DNA from: Aristaeella lactis
Lineage (GTDB): Bacteria; Bacillota; Clostridia; Christensenellales; Aristaeellaceae
Length of the DNA stretch: 64,000 nucleotides
Direction of reading: 5' to 3'
Assembly: GCF_018118585.1 (NCBI RefSeq)
Contig: NZ_CP069421.1
Location: 1,550,001 to 1,614,000, forward strand
The notes beneath the pieces are model-generated. The model ran no database searches, was not told where the DNA came from, and saw only the letters and a program-made list of their open reading frames with translations. Positions 26,154 through 33,205 of the stretch are shown here, piece after piece; the first letter of the stretch is position 1, and each line of letters begins with the position of its first letter. The translations under genes and the position numbers were made by a program.

Positions 26154-26175
26154 CTCTGTTTTCCTCCAAATTCAC

Positions 26176-26210
26176 ATTTATAATTCATAATTCACAATTC
26201 ATAATTCATA
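26176..26210. repeat. Heptanucleotide array, unit ATTCATA
   Basis: Five consecutive seven-base units: ATTTATA, ATTCATA, ATTCACA, ATTCATA, ATTCATA. It ends seven bases after the stop of the four-helix-bundle gene. Confidence 0.85.
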
Positions 26211-26217
26211 ATGATGA

Positions 26218-26568
26218 TTACTCTTTAGCTGTTCTGATGATAGCTGACATCATCTTTAGCAGTTCCCTGCAGTCAGCAAGCATACTTTCTCCCACTTTTT
26301 CCGTAATATATCCCGTTTCCTGAAGCAGTTCGATCCAGTATTCTGTTTCGCCCGCTTCCTTCAGGGCAATCTGCATCTTCGCGATAAAATCCGCTTTACT
26401 GTGAGCGCGCGTCGCCTCTCTGACATTTGCTCCGATGCTTGTTCCGCTTCTGAGCACCTGCCTGGACAGAACGATTTCCCTTTTTTCTGTCTCAATATGC
26501 TGGCACATACGGATAATGCGAATTGCAAAAGCCTTGCTCTTATCAACAATAGGATTGTTTTCCTTCAT
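26218..26568 (-). CDS. Four-helix-bundle protein (23S rRNA intervening-sequence protein family)
   Basis: A 116-residue all-helical protein. The family signature is clear: VDKSKAFAIRIIRMCQHIET, then VLRSGTSIGANVREA near residue 42, KADFIAKMQIALKEAGETEY near residue 60 and ADCRELLKMMSAI near the end. Members occur inside rRNA intervening sequences or stand alone; function is unknown. The ATG at 26568 is preferred, with GAGGG nine bases upstream, over the GTG nine bases further up. It interrupts the hydrogenase accessory cluster and is flanked on both sides by heptanucleotide arrays, which suggests a late insertion. Confidence 0.85.
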   Translation of the reverse strand: MKENNPIVDKSKAFAIRIIRMCQHIETEKREIVLSRQVLRSGTSIGANVREATRAHSKADFIAKMQIALKEAGETEYWIELLQETGYITEKVGESMLADCRELLKMMSAIIRTAKE

Positions 26569-26600
26569 CTCCCGCACCCTCAGCAGTAAAACACTATATC

Positions 26601-26635
26601 ATTCTGCATTCTGAATTCTGAATTCTGCATTGCAG
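26601..26635. repeat. Heptanucleotide array, unit ATTCTGA/ATTCTGC
   Basis: Five units: ATTCTGC, ATTCTGA, ATTCTGA, ATTCTGC, ATTGCAG. It follows the stop-codon hairpin of the sensory hydrogenase gene. Confidence 0.85.
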
Positions 26636-26640
26636 ATGTT

Positions 26641-26689
26641 GATCTGGCAAAACCCCGCGCGATTATTCGCGCGTAGTTTTCGCCAGATC
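26641..26689 (-). repeat. Hairpin spanning the stop codon of the sensory hydrogenase gene
   Basis: GATCTGGC, AAAAC and CGCGCGA on one side pair with TCGCGCG, GTTTT and GCCAGATC on the other, with one bulged base and a two-base mismatch. The TAA stop (26663-26665) is in the four-base loop. There is no T-run, so it is not a normal terminator. Confidence 0.85.
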
Positions 26690-27958
26690 GACCATCTGCT
26701 GCGCCATGACCCTCAGTTGTTCCTTCATCATATGAATGCAGTCCATCTTCGTTGCGAATCCCTGCACCACGTCTTCCGCGAAAGTCCTGCACGTCGGGCT
26801 CCCGCAGCTGCCGCAGTCAAAGCCAGGCAGTTCCTTGTAGATCTTGTCGATCTTCTCCATCTTCCGCATGGCTTCCATCAGATCATCGTCCAGCTTCATG
26901 GCGGAATTGGGCAGGATGCGCATGTCGTCATACAGGGAATACTTCGTCATCATGCCGTTATCCACATTCAGTTCCGGATTCTGATCCCTGCTGGCAAGTC
27001 GCCGTACATTGGACCGGGCCACATAGTTGTTTTCAAAGTTCAGCGGTCCGCCGACACAGCCTCCGGTGCAGGCCGCGCCTTCAAAGAACTCCAGGTTCTT
27101 CAGCCTGTTGTCCTCAATTTCCTCCAGCACATGGATACAGTTTTCGATTCCGTCCACAGACATGGAGTTTTCCGGACTCACAGCATTACACTCGCCGCCG
27201 CTCCTGGCCCAGCCAACTCCCAGGTCGGAGGCAGTTTCCAGGCTGATATCAACCGGTGCGTTCCGGATCTGGCTGGATAGCAGGCCGTAGATTTCAAGCA
27301 CAGAGATTGCGCCGTCCACAGAGCTCTTTGCGTGGCCGATAGGCCGGCGGATCGCCGTTACCTTGGCGGGACAGGGAGTGATAAAGAAGCAGCCGATCTC
27401 ATTCTCATTCACGCCATGGGAACGGGCATACTCACGCTTTGCGATCATGGCTGCCACTTCCATCGGCTGACGCACATCCACAATATGGTCCAGCAGGTCC
27501 GGAAAGCGGACCTGAATCAGGCGTACAATGGCAGGGCATGCCGAAGAGATCACCGGCCTGGGCAGGTCGGGATTCTTCAGCCTTTCCCTGATCGCGCGCG
27601 ATACCACATCCGCCCCGCGTGCCACTTCAAACGCGTCATCAAACCCCATCTGCTTCAGCCCGTTCAGCACCTGGCTGATGCTCTTCAGGTTCTGGAACTG
27701 GCCGTACAGGCTCGGTGCCGGCAGAGCAATCTTATACTTAAAGCCGCTGATGGAAGACAGCGGATCCGTTACCGCCACCTTTGCATGATAGCCGCAAACC
27801 CTGATACACTCTCCGCAGTCAATGCAGCGCTCGTCAATGATATGTGCCCGGCCGCCCCGGACACGGATCGCTTCCGTCGGGCAGCGCTTCAGGCAGTTGG
27901 TGCATCCCCTGCACTTGTCGCCTTCCAGTCTCACCGAATGAAACCGCTTCTGTTCCAT
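26663..27958 (-). CDS. Putative sensory [FeFe]-hydrogenase-like protein
   Basis: A 431-residue protein with two N-terminal 4Fe-4S clusters (CRGCTNCLKRCPTEAI near residue 17, CIDCGECIRVCGY near residue 45). A divergent H-cluster domain follows: SSACPAIVRLI replaces TSCCPG, then TPCPAKVTAI and GAACTGGCVGGPLNFEN. A C-terminal FeS domain (GFDCGSCGSPTCRTFAEDVV) takes the place of the usual small-subunit tail. Such enzymes (group B/C types) are thought to be redox or H2 sensors rather than bulk H2 producers. The ATG at 27958 has GGAG 8 bases upstream. It is surrounded by an ATPase-fold protein and DRTGG proteins. Confidence 0.85.
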   Translation of the reverse strand: MEQKRFHSVRLEGDKCRGCTNCLKRCPTEAIRVRGGRAHIIDERCIDCGECIRVCGYHAKVAVTDPLSSISGFKYKIALPAPSLYGQFQNLKSISQVLNGLKQMGFDDAFEVARGADVVSRAIRERLKNPDLPRPVISSACPAIVRLIQVRFPDLLDHIVDVRQPMEVAAMIAKREYARSHGVNENEIGCFFITPCPAKVTAIRRPIGHAKSSVDGAISVLEIYGLLSSQIRNAPVDISLETASDLGVGWARSGGECNAVSPENSMSVDGIENCIHVLEEIEDNRLKNLEFFEGAACTGGCVGGPLNFENNYVARSNVRRLASRDQNPELNVDNGMMTKYSLYDDMRILPNSAMKLDDDLMEAMRKMEKIDKIYKELPGFDCGSCGSPTCRTFAEDVVQGFATKMDCIHMMKEQLRVMAQQMVDLAKTTRE

Positions 27959-27976
27959 AGCCAATCTCCATCATTC

Positions 27977-28004
27977 ATTGTGCATTATGCATTGTGCATT
28001 AAGT
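27977..28004. repeat. Heptanucleotide array, unit ATTGTGC
   Basis: ATTGTGC, ATTATGC, ATTGTGC, then ATTAAGT, directly next to the stop-codon hairpin of the gene at 28019-28447. Confidence 0.8.
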
Positions 28005-28040
28005 CATTTTCACTGGCATCATAATGCCAATGAAAATGAC
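28003..28040 (-). repeat. Hairpin spanning the stop codon of the ATPase-fold gene
   Basis: Seventeen-base arms (28003-28019 and 28024-28040) with one mismatch and a four-base loop. The TGA stop (28019-28021) lies at the loop. No T-run follows. Confidence 0.9.
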
Positions 28041-28447
28041 ATCGTGATCGTCGTTCCCACACCCATTTCGCTCTGTATGTCAAACTCCGTTGCGTTCCGT
28101 TTCATGTTCGGAAGGCCCATGCCGGCGCCGAAGCCCAGTGTACGTGCCTCCGCACTGGCCGTGGAAAACCCTTCCTTCATGGCCATTTCAATATCAGGGA
28201 TTCCCGGTCCCACATCCTTGGAGATCAGCGTAACCTTCTCCGGGTCCACCAGCAGGGTCAGTGTGCCGCCCAGTGAATGGATCACCAGGTTCAGCTCCAC
28301 CTCGTAGCAGGCGACAGAAACATGCCGCAGCACTTCCGCGCTGACACCCAGCTGCTTCAGCGTTCTTTTAATGGTTGTGGAAGCTTCTCCGGCCGTTGTA
28401 TATGCCCCGGCTTCCACGGGAAAGCTTTTCTCAAGGATGTATGCCAC
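28019..28447 (-). CDS. RsbW-like ATPase domain protein
   Basis: A 142-residue GHKL ATPase-fold protein resembling anti-sigma factor kinases. The N box region is HVSVACYEVELNLVIHS near residue 45, and the G boxes are SKDVGPGIPDIEMAM near residue 75 and LGFGAGMGLPNMKRNA near residue 105. It starts with GTG behind AAAGGAGAG, four bases after the preceding gene. It may phosphorylate or sequester a partner in response to the neighbouring sensory hydrogenase; this is inferred only from gene order. Its last codons form half of a long hairpin. Confidence 0.82.
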   Translation of the reverse strand: MAYILEKSFPVEAGAYTTAGEASTTIKRTLKQLGVSAEVLRHVSVACYEVELNLVIHSLGGTLTLLVDPEKVTLISKDVGPGIPDIEMAMKEGFSTASAEARTLGFGAGMGLPNMKRNATEFDIQSEMGVGTTITMSFSLAL

Positions 28448-28450
28448 CGC

Positions 28451-28825
28451 TTACTCTCCTTTCGTTACGCCCGACTTCCTCTTCGTGCCCGGCAGTCCAT
28501 GGATATACAGTTCCCCGCATGCCGTGTAAGTGGTCAGCGGGCTGGAGATCAGTGTGATACCGATTTCCTCTGCCATTTCCATCATTTCCTCACTGGGCAG
28601 TTTCCCCCGCGAGAAAACAATGCAGGTAATATCCAGCATCTCCGATGTGCGGAGCACATGCGGATTGATCAGTCCTGTGATCAGCACTGTCTTTTCTTTC
28701 ACAAAAGCCAGCACGTCACTCATCAGGTCCGATCCGCAGGCCGTATCCACCCGTTCATCCAGCCTGTCTCCACCAACCAGCACCTTGCCGTCCACAATCT
28801 CCATGACTTCCCGTATAGTCATCAT
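28451..28825 (-). CDS. DRTGG domain protein
   Basis: A 124-residue protein: MMTIREVMEIVDGKVLVGGD, then TACGSDLMSDVLAFVKEKTV and a final TLISSPLTTYTACGELYIHG. The core fits the DRTGG domain found next to CBS domains and in hydrogenase operons. GGGGAG precedes the ATG. A paralogue is at 25800-26153, so the accessory cluster carries two. The specific role is unknown. Confidence 0.75.
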   Translation of the reverse strand: MMTIREVMEIVDGKVLVGGDRLDERVDTACGSDLMSDVLAFVKEKTVLITGLINPHVLRTSEMLDITCIVFSRGKLPSEEMMEMAEEIGITLISSPLTTYTACGELYIHGLPGTKRKSGVTKGE

Positions 28826-28879
28826 TTTCTGTCTCCCCTTTATCTTGTCTCAGGGTTCCTGGGGTTCAAAGTATATAAC

Positions 28880-28907
28880 ATTCTGAATTCTTAATTCTGA
28901 ATTCTGA
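28880..28907. repeat. Heptanucleotide array, unit ATTCTGA
   Basis: ATTCTGA, ATTCTTA, ATTCTGA, ATTCTGA, ending six bases from the stop of the DUF6062 gene. No stop-spanning hairpin is present here. Confidence 0.85.
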
Positions 28908-28912
28908 ATTAT

Positions 28913-29692
28913 TTAAGCGTCTGGTGTTGGCTCTTTTCCCACGCACCATCCGCGCACCTTGTTTACGGTACGTTCCACAGCGTCCTTGCTGTTCTTCCAG
29001 CTTTCATTCTCATAGCGGTAGTCAAACTTCTTGATAAACCAGGAAATATCTTCCTGGATCCTGTCCATGTTTTCCTTTTCCATCCGGGTCAGCGTTGTCA
29101 CAAAGCTGCCCAGATCCCTGGCATTCAGTTTCTGGGTGGCAACCTCCAGCAGCTGGCCCAGGTGCGGCAGGCACAGCCCCTTGCTCTTTTCAAACCGGCT
29201 GCGAAAATCCCCGTCGTTCTGATAAAGATGGAAGAAGGTATGCAGGTACCGGTTCATGTTTTCCCTGATCGTGTCGCACATCAGGCAGCTGTCCGCCATT
29301 TCGTTCACGGCCTGCGCCTGTTTCAGGATCTCATCCGTCGCCGCCTTTGTTTTTCCGCTCAGCTTGTCGCCGATCCCGGCGTTCTTCAGCAGTTCGGCGT
29401 TTTTATTCAGCTTGTCCGAGATCTTTGCCAGCTTTTCCCGGATCTCAATCGTATGGCTTTCCAGCATCAGGGCATGCCCCAGGCGGTTGCTCATGGAAAA
29501 CAGCATTGCGTGATGCTTCCGGCAGAATCCCCGGTCATTCACCTTCACGCGTACATCCGGTTCCATTACGGAAGCGCCGAGATACCGTTCTGCCTCTCCC
29601 AGTTCCGTTTTTCTTTCCAGAGCGCACAGCAGGCACTCTCCGTCCAGTTTCATCGCATCCCATACGGGAATCGTGTCAATATGATACCTCAA
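28913..29692 (-). CDS. DUF6062 family protein
   Basis: A 259-residue soluble protein with paired cysteine sites that look metal-binding: GECLLCALERKTE near residue 18, GFCRKHHAM near residue 56, DSCLMCDTI near residue 133 and GLCLPHLGQLL near residue 172. The rest is helical. This matches the uncharacterised DUF6062 family. The start is a TTG at 29692, behind GGAG with 7-base spacing. It is the first gene of the accessory cluster read toward the hydrogenase operon; function is unknown. Confidence 0.75.
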   Translation of the reverse strand: MRYHIDTIPVWDAMKLDGECLLCALERKTELGEAERYLGASVMEPDVRVKVNDRGFCRKHHAMLFSMSNRLGHALMLESHTIEIREKLAKISDKLNKNAELLKNAGIGDKLSGKTKAATDEILKQAQAVNEMADSCLMCDTIRENMNRYLHTFFHLYQNDGDFRSRFEKSKGLCLPHLGQLLEVATQKLNARDLGSFVTTLTRMEKENMDRIQEDISWFIKKFDYRYENESWKNSKDAVERTVNKVRGWCVGKEPTPDA

Positions 29693-29742
29693 TCAATAAC
29701 TCCAATCTTTCCTGACCCCATAATATCAGGCGGAAACATTTA

Positions 29743-29770
29743 ATTCTTCATTCTTCATTCTTAATTCTTA
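29743..29770. repeat. Heptanucleotide array, units ATTCTTC/ATTCTTA
   Basis: Four exact units, ATTCTTC twice and ATTCTTA twice, followed by ATTGCCT and then the stop codon of the deaminase gene. Confidence 0.85.
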
Positions 29771-29776
29771 ATTGCC

Positions 29777-30232
29777 TTACAGTTCTTCTTCGAACCTTTC
29801 CAGCTGAACGCCTGCTTCCGCAAACAGTTCCAGCGTGAAGGGATCCGGATAGCCTTCCTTGTAGATCACCCTCCGGATACCGGAGTTGATGATCATCTTG
29901 CAGCACATGGAGCAGGGCTGGTGGGTGCAGTAGAGCGTTGCCCCGTCAATGGAGACGCCCAGTTTCGCGGCCTGTACAATGGCGTTCTGCTCCGCGTGCA
30001 CCGCGTAGCAGGTTTCCATCCGCGTACCGCTGGGAATACCAAGCTTATCCCGCATGCATTCGCCCTTGTCCCGGCAGGTTTTAATGCCGGCCGGTGCGCC
30101 GTTATAGCCCGTGGTCATGATCCGCTTGTCCTTCACGATCACGCAGCCGATGCTGCGCCCCGCACGGTAACAGCTGGACCAGTCTGCGATTGTAAAGGCC
30201 ATCTGCATAAACCGCTTGTCCCATTTATCCAT
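29777..30232 (-). CDS. dCMP/cytidine deaminase family protein (ComEB type)
   Basis: A 151-residue zinc deaminase. The zinc and catalytic residues are CYAVHAEQNAIVQAA near residue 76 (His and the proton-shuttle Glu) and THQPCSMCCKMIINSG near residue 105. MQMAFTIADWSSCYRAGRSI and TGYNGAPAGIKTCRD fit dCMP deaminases. It would supply dUMP for thymidylate synthesis. A strong promoter and its own ribosome binding site suggest it starts a transcript. Confidence 0.88.
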   Translation of the reverse strand: MDKWDKRFMQMAFTIADWSSCYRAGRSIGCVIVKDKRIMTTGYNGAPAGIKTCRDKGECMRDKLGIPSGTRMETCYAVHAEQNAIVQAAKLGVSIDGATLYCTHQPCSMCCKMIINSGIRRVIYKEGYPDPFTLELFAEAGVQLERFEEEL

Positions 30233-30282
30233 ATATTTCCCCGCCTTTGTAATTGTTATGATTGGCTCGTTTTATCCTTTTT

Positions 30283-30311
30283 ATTATAGAAGATTGAAAA
30301 CATTTGGTCAA
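30283..30311 (-). promoter_or_regulatory. Promoter of the deaminase gene
   Basis: On the minus strand TTGACC and a perfect TATAAT are 17 bases apart, about 50 bases before the ATG. Confidence 0.8.
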
Positions 30312-30312
30312 C

Positions 30313-30338
30313 AAAAAACAGGCCCGTCAATGGGCCTG
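30313..30338 (-). terminator. Terminator of the EFR1-TetR operon
   Basis: CAGGCCC and GGGCCTG around a short loop, followed on the minus strand by six T, about 35 bases after the TetR stop. Confidence 0.85.
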
Positions 30339-30371
30339 CTTCTCAATTGCTCAGGTCGGGAGGTAAACAGT

Positions 30372-30953
30372 TTACACTTCAATAATCCTGTTCCAGAACC
30401 GGATCAAGTTGTCATTCAGCTTTTCTGACCGGAACCATTCGGCCCCGGTATTGTCTTCATGGTGAATAACTGCCTCAGATCCTTTGATCAGGATTCGGGC
30501 TAGCGTCTTATCATCAACATCAAGACAACTCTTTATCTTTTCATTTTCTTTCAGTCGACTCAATGCCCGGGTCAGAGGCTCTTCCATTGCCTGCAATGTC
30601 ATTTCATGCAAGGCAAGCTGGATAGTCCAATGAAGCTTATCACCCTGTAACTCCGTGTAGTATTTCTCACCGGAAGTTTTGAGTTCTTCCAGTACCTTTT
30701 CTGCGATCTGCTTCGCATCCAGGGCTTCATCATCCAGAATGCTCCTGACTCTCTGCGCATACTGCTGTAGAAAAGCTTCAACCACAGCTTCAAACAGATC
30801 TTCTTTTGATGGAAAGAAATGATAAAAGCTTCCCGTAACAATATGAGCTTCTTCCAGGATCATCTTCACAGAAGTCTTTTCAAAGCCGTTCTCAAAAAAC
30901 GCCTTTGTCGCAGCCTGGAGAATGGTTTCCCTTGTTTCGCCTCTTTTTGCCAT
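30372..30953 (-). CDS. TetR/AcrR family transcriptional regulator (autoregulated pair with EFR1 protein)
   Basis: A 193-residue regulator. The helix-turn-helix is complete: RETILQAATKAFFENGFEKT, then SVKMILEEAHIVTGSFYHFF about residues 26-45. A helical ligand domain follows. The ATG at 30953 shares one base with the stop of the upstream gene (TAATG), so it is translationally coupled. Two matching palindromes at the operon promoter are probable binding sites, giving autorepression. Ligand unknown. Confidence 0.9.
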   Translation of the reverse strand: MAKRGETRETILQAATKAFFENGFEKTSVKMILEEAHIVTGSFYHFFPSKEDLFEAVVEAFLQQYAQRVRSILDDEALDAKQIAEKVLEELKTSGEKYYTELQGDKLHWTIQLALHEMTLQAMEEPLTRALSRLKENEKIKSCLDVDDKTLARILIKGSEAVIHHEDNTGAEWFRSEKLNDNLIRFWNRIIEV

Positions 30954-31798
30954 TATTCTCTTTCCTTTGTCAGGTCCTTCGCTGTTATATACGGATTCAT
31001 ATACAGTTTGCGTTTTTCCGGAAGCCCCATCCACTTCACCAGGAACGTTTTAGTATTTGATGCGTCCAGGAGTTTCCTGTCTCCTTGAGATATATTATAC
31101 CCAATTGCACGCCTGGGGCAACTCACCACGCATGCCATGCAGTTGGAACAATGATGCTGAAAAACAGGTTTTCCTTCTTCAAGGATAATGTTTTTGCAAG
31201 GGCACACTTTCCTGCACAGGCCACACGAAATGCATCCATCACTGATCGTAAAAGGATAGTCCGCATACTTCTGAAGTTCCACATACGGCGTCATAACCCT
31301 TTCTCTTTTTCTCTTTATGAACCTGCTTGCCCGGGGATACGCTCTGTCTTTCCTCAGGACTATATCCCCGGCAATCTTCTTCAGCTTTCTTTCCGTTGCC
31401 GGAACCCTGATCTTTGCTGATGGAAACGGCGGATAGACAATCGCGTAATTAGCCACACTGTGCACAAGATTGCCGTAATTGATCTGAACATCCTTCTTTT
31501 CGAGAATCTCCGCAAGTTTCTCACAGGCTATACCGCATACAAAACTCGGCATTGCTATCACAAACACATAAGCATTTGGATTGATCTTCAATTTCTCAAT
31601 AAACGCTGCTGCAGGTGCGGGCATTGTCCAGTGATATACAGGGTATATAAATCCGACAATATCACAGTCCGTAGCCGGATATTCCTCTGGATTCACTTTC
31701 ATTGAGATGATCTCTGTATCCTGCAGCTGTTGTGCGATCACGCGTGCTGCCCGCATGCTGTTTCCTGTTCCGGTGAAGTAATAGATTCTTCCTTTCAT
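30953..31798 (-). CDS. EFR1-family flavodoxin/ferredoxin fusion protein
   Basis: A 281-residue protein. The N-terminus is a flavodoxin domain with the FMN phosphate loop IYYFTGTGNSMRAARVIA, then DIVGFIYPVYHWTMP and FVIAMPSFVCG. The C-terminus carries two 4Fe-4S clusters (CISCGLCRKVCPCKNI near residue 193, CSNCMACVVSCPRRAI near residue 220). This is the EFR1 arrangement; it should move electrons between ferredoxin and flavin partners. The ATG has GGAGGAG upstream. It is first in an operon with its TetR regulator. Confidence 0.88.
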   Translation of the reverse strand: MKGRIYYFTGTGNSMRAARVIAQQLQDTEIISMKVNPEEYPATDCDIVGFIYPVYHWTMPAPAAAFIEKLKINPNAYVFVIAMPSFVCGIACEKLAEILEKKDVQINYGNLVHSVANYAIVYPPFPSAKIRVPATERKLKKIAGDIVLRKDRAYPRASRFIKRKRERVMTPYVELQKYADYPFTISDGCISCGLCRKVCPCKNIILEEGKPVFQHHCSNCMACVVSCPRRAIGYNISQGDRKLLDASNTKTFLVKWMGLPEKRKLYMNPYITAKDLTKERE

Positions 31799-31813
31799 CG
31801 TGAGCTCCTCCAT

Positions 31814-31886
31814 AAATAGAATATCGTTCTATTTTAGGATAAGCGGAGTTGAGAGGGTTGTCAAGAGTTTCTAGAATTTCGTTCTA
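31814..31886 (-). promoter_or_regulatory. Promoter flanked by twin TetR operators
   Basis: The promoter is TTGACA (31859-31864) and TATCCT (31836-31841) with a 17-base spacer on the minus strand. A perfect palindrome with arms AAATAGAA and TTCTATTT (31814-31834) lies just downstream of the -10 box. A second with arms TAGAA and TTCTA and the same spacing (31872-31886) lies just upstream of the -35 box. Such paired sites are typical of a self-repressing TetR protein. Confidence 0.8.
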
Positions 31887-31905
31887 TTTTTTAGAACAGC
31901 TATAG

Positions 31906-31930
31906 AAAAAACGGATCCGTAAAGGATCCG
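31906..31930 (-). terminator. Second terminator after the tRNA-Met region
   Basis: CGGATCC and GGATCCG with a five-base loop, followed on the minus strand by six T. Confidence 0.8.
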
Positions 31931-31940
31931 CCTTCCTATT

Positions 31941-32133
31941 TGGCTCAAATAGGACTCGAACCTATCCACGCGGCCTCAATCGTCGCATTGCTCCCTTGGA
32001 GCGGTCGCACTGCTCGTTTCGGCTGACTCGTTCGGGGCGCTTCCTGCTTCGCAGGATAGCCCACTGGGCTACCGCTTCCCTCGCTCCCTCCGGGACCCGG
32101 AGTGTCATAAATCGAGTCCTTGAGCCACAAACA
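31941..32133. repeat. Structured element flanked by copies of the tRNA-Met 3' end
   Basis: The first 25 bases (31941-31965) are identical, in the same orientation, to the 3' end of tRNA-Met at 32171-32195. At 32095-32127 there is a decayed inverted copy of the same region. Between them lie hairpins, including a 42-base block (32038-32079) shared at 40 of 42 positions with 41865-41906. A second block on the minus strand (about 31968-32035) is related to one near 43743-43796. No complete tRNA can be folded from it. I see no protein gene in it. Confidence 0.75.
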
Positions 32134-32135
32134 GC

Positions 32136-32162
32136 AAAAAACGAGGTCACAAGACCTCGTTT
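32136..32162 (-). terminator. Terminator of the tRNA-fMet/tRNA-Met operon
   Basis: Ten-base arms AAACGAGGTC and GACCTCGTTT with a four-base loop, continuing into a T-run on the minus strand, just after tRNA-Met. Confidence 0.85.
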
Positions 32163-32170
32163 CTGTTGTG

Positions 32171-32244
32171 TGGCTCAAATAGGACTCGAACCTATGACAC
32201 TCCGGGTATGAACCGAATGCTCTAGCCAACTGAGCTATTGAGCC
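32171..32244 (-). tRNA. tRNA-Met (anticodon CAT, elongator)
   Basis: A 74-nt cloverleaf: acceptor GGCTCAA/TTGAGCC, D-arm AGCTCAGTTGG, anticodon loop TTCATAC, T-arm GGTTCGAGTCC. CCA is not encoded. Confidence 0.93.
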
Positions 32245-32247
32245 ATA

Positions 32248-32323
32248 TGGTTGCGGGGGAGGGATTTGAACCCCCGACCTCCGGGTTATGAGCCCGACGA
32301 GCTGCCAACTGCTCCACCCCGCG
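32248..32323 (-). tRNA. tRNA-fMet (anticodon CAT, initiator)
   Basis: A 76-nt cloverleaf with initiator features: an unpaired C1-A72 at the acceptor end and three G-C pairs (GGG/CCC) closing the anticodon stem around CTCATAA. CCA is encoded. It is the first gene of the tRNA pair. Confidence 0.93.
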
Positions 32324-32351
32324 TCACATCGCTCTTGCGAGCGCAAGGGAT

Positions 32352-32380
32352 ATAATACATGAGCCGGATTAAATTGTCAA
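32352..32380 (-). promoter_or_regulatory. Promoter of the tRNA pair
   Basis: On the minus strand a perfect TTGACA and TATTAT are 17 bases apart, about 25 bases before tRNA-fMet. Confidence 0.85.
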
Positions 32381-32393
32381 GAAGAAAATATAA

Positions 32394-32421
32394 CGCTTCC
32401 GGACATTTCTGTCCGGAAGCG
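32394..32421 (-). terminator. Hairpin ending the GDPD transcript
   Basis: CGCTTCCGGACA and TGTCCGGAAGCG form a 12-base stem with a four-base loop, followed by a broken T-rich tail. It separates the GDPD gene from the tRNA promoter. Confidence 0.75.
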
Positions 32422-32448
32422 GATATCGTGTGTCTGTTGTATCCCCTT

Positions 32449-33204
32449 TTATCCTTCCTGATACCGCAGCGGCGGCGCGCAGTATTCAAAGATCACAGCA
32501 TCGTTTTCCTTTGCGTCCTTCTCCGCGTCATGGGACGTCCAGGCAACCAGCAGGATGCCTTTTTTGCGTTTTTCCAGGACCCGTTCCGGCCTTGTACCGA
32601 TCTTGTAAGCGATGAAATCCGGTTTGTTCAGGAAAGAGAACCGGCATCCGGCCAGCATCCATGCCAGCACGCCCGGAAGCTGTCCCTGGTAATCTGCCTC
32701 CGGCTGGGCCAGCTGCCCGCGGAAGATCTCCGGAGCGTTTTTCCGGAACCAGCGGACGATCATCGGATCAAAGGATTCAATACAGAATACGCCGGGATAG
32801 GAACGCAGGATCTCCCGGGTCTTTTCGCACAGTTCCGGGTTGCGCTTCCCTACCGTCTTCAGTTCCACGATCAGCGGGCCCGCCCCCTGCCGCAGTACCG
32901 CAAGGACGTCTGTGAACAGCGGGATCGTTTCGGCCGTCTCCAGGAGTTTCATTTCCTGAAGCTGCTCCAGCGGATAGTCGATCACTTTCCCGTGTACACC
33001 GCAGATCCGGTCCAGGGTATCGTCATGAAAGACCACGACCTGTCCGTCGGAAGACAGCTGTACGTCCAGTTCCACGCCGTATCCCTTTTCCGCTGCCGCC
33101 CGGAAAGCGGCAAGCGAATTCTCCGGGATCCCGTGGTGATTGTCATACAGTCCCCGGTGGGCATAGTAGAATCCGCAGAAATCCGCCGCGGTATACTGTC
33201 TCAT
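32449..33204 (-). CDS. Glycerophosphodiester phosphodiesterase
   Basis: A 251-residue GDPD enzyme. The signature pairs are present: YYAHRGLYDNHHGIPENSLA (His-Arg and Glu-Asn, residues 13-33), ELDVQLSSDGQVVVFHDDTL near residue 46 with the catalytic second histidine, and LIVELKTVGK near residue 118. There is no signal peptide, so it hydrolyses glycerophosphodiesters in the cytoplasm to glycerol-3-phosphate and an alcohol. The ATG at 33204 is one base after the transporter stop, with GGAGGAAG upstream, so the two genes form one unit. Confidence 0.9.
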   Translation of the reverse strand: MRQYTAADFCGFYYAHRGLYDNHHGIPENSLAAFRAAAEKGYGVELDVQLSSDGQVVVFHDDTLDRICGVHGKVIDYPLEQLQEMKLLETAETIPLFTDVLAVLRQGAGPLIVELKTVGKRNPELCEKTREILRSYPGVFCIESFDPMIVRWFRKNAPEIFRGQLAQPEADYQGQLPGVLAWMLAGCRFSFLNKPDFIAYKIGTRPERVLEKRKKGILLVAWTSHDAEKDAKENDAVIFEYCAPPLRYQEG

Positions 33205-33205
33205 C

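Noticed and set aside
26601-26635. Heptamer arrays as a CRISPR array
   Set aside because: Units are seven bases with no spacers, and no cas genes are present.
31941-32133. A third complete tRNA gene next to tRNA-Met
   Set aside because: Only the 3' part matches; there is no D-arm or anticodon arm, and the second matching piece is inverted and decayed.
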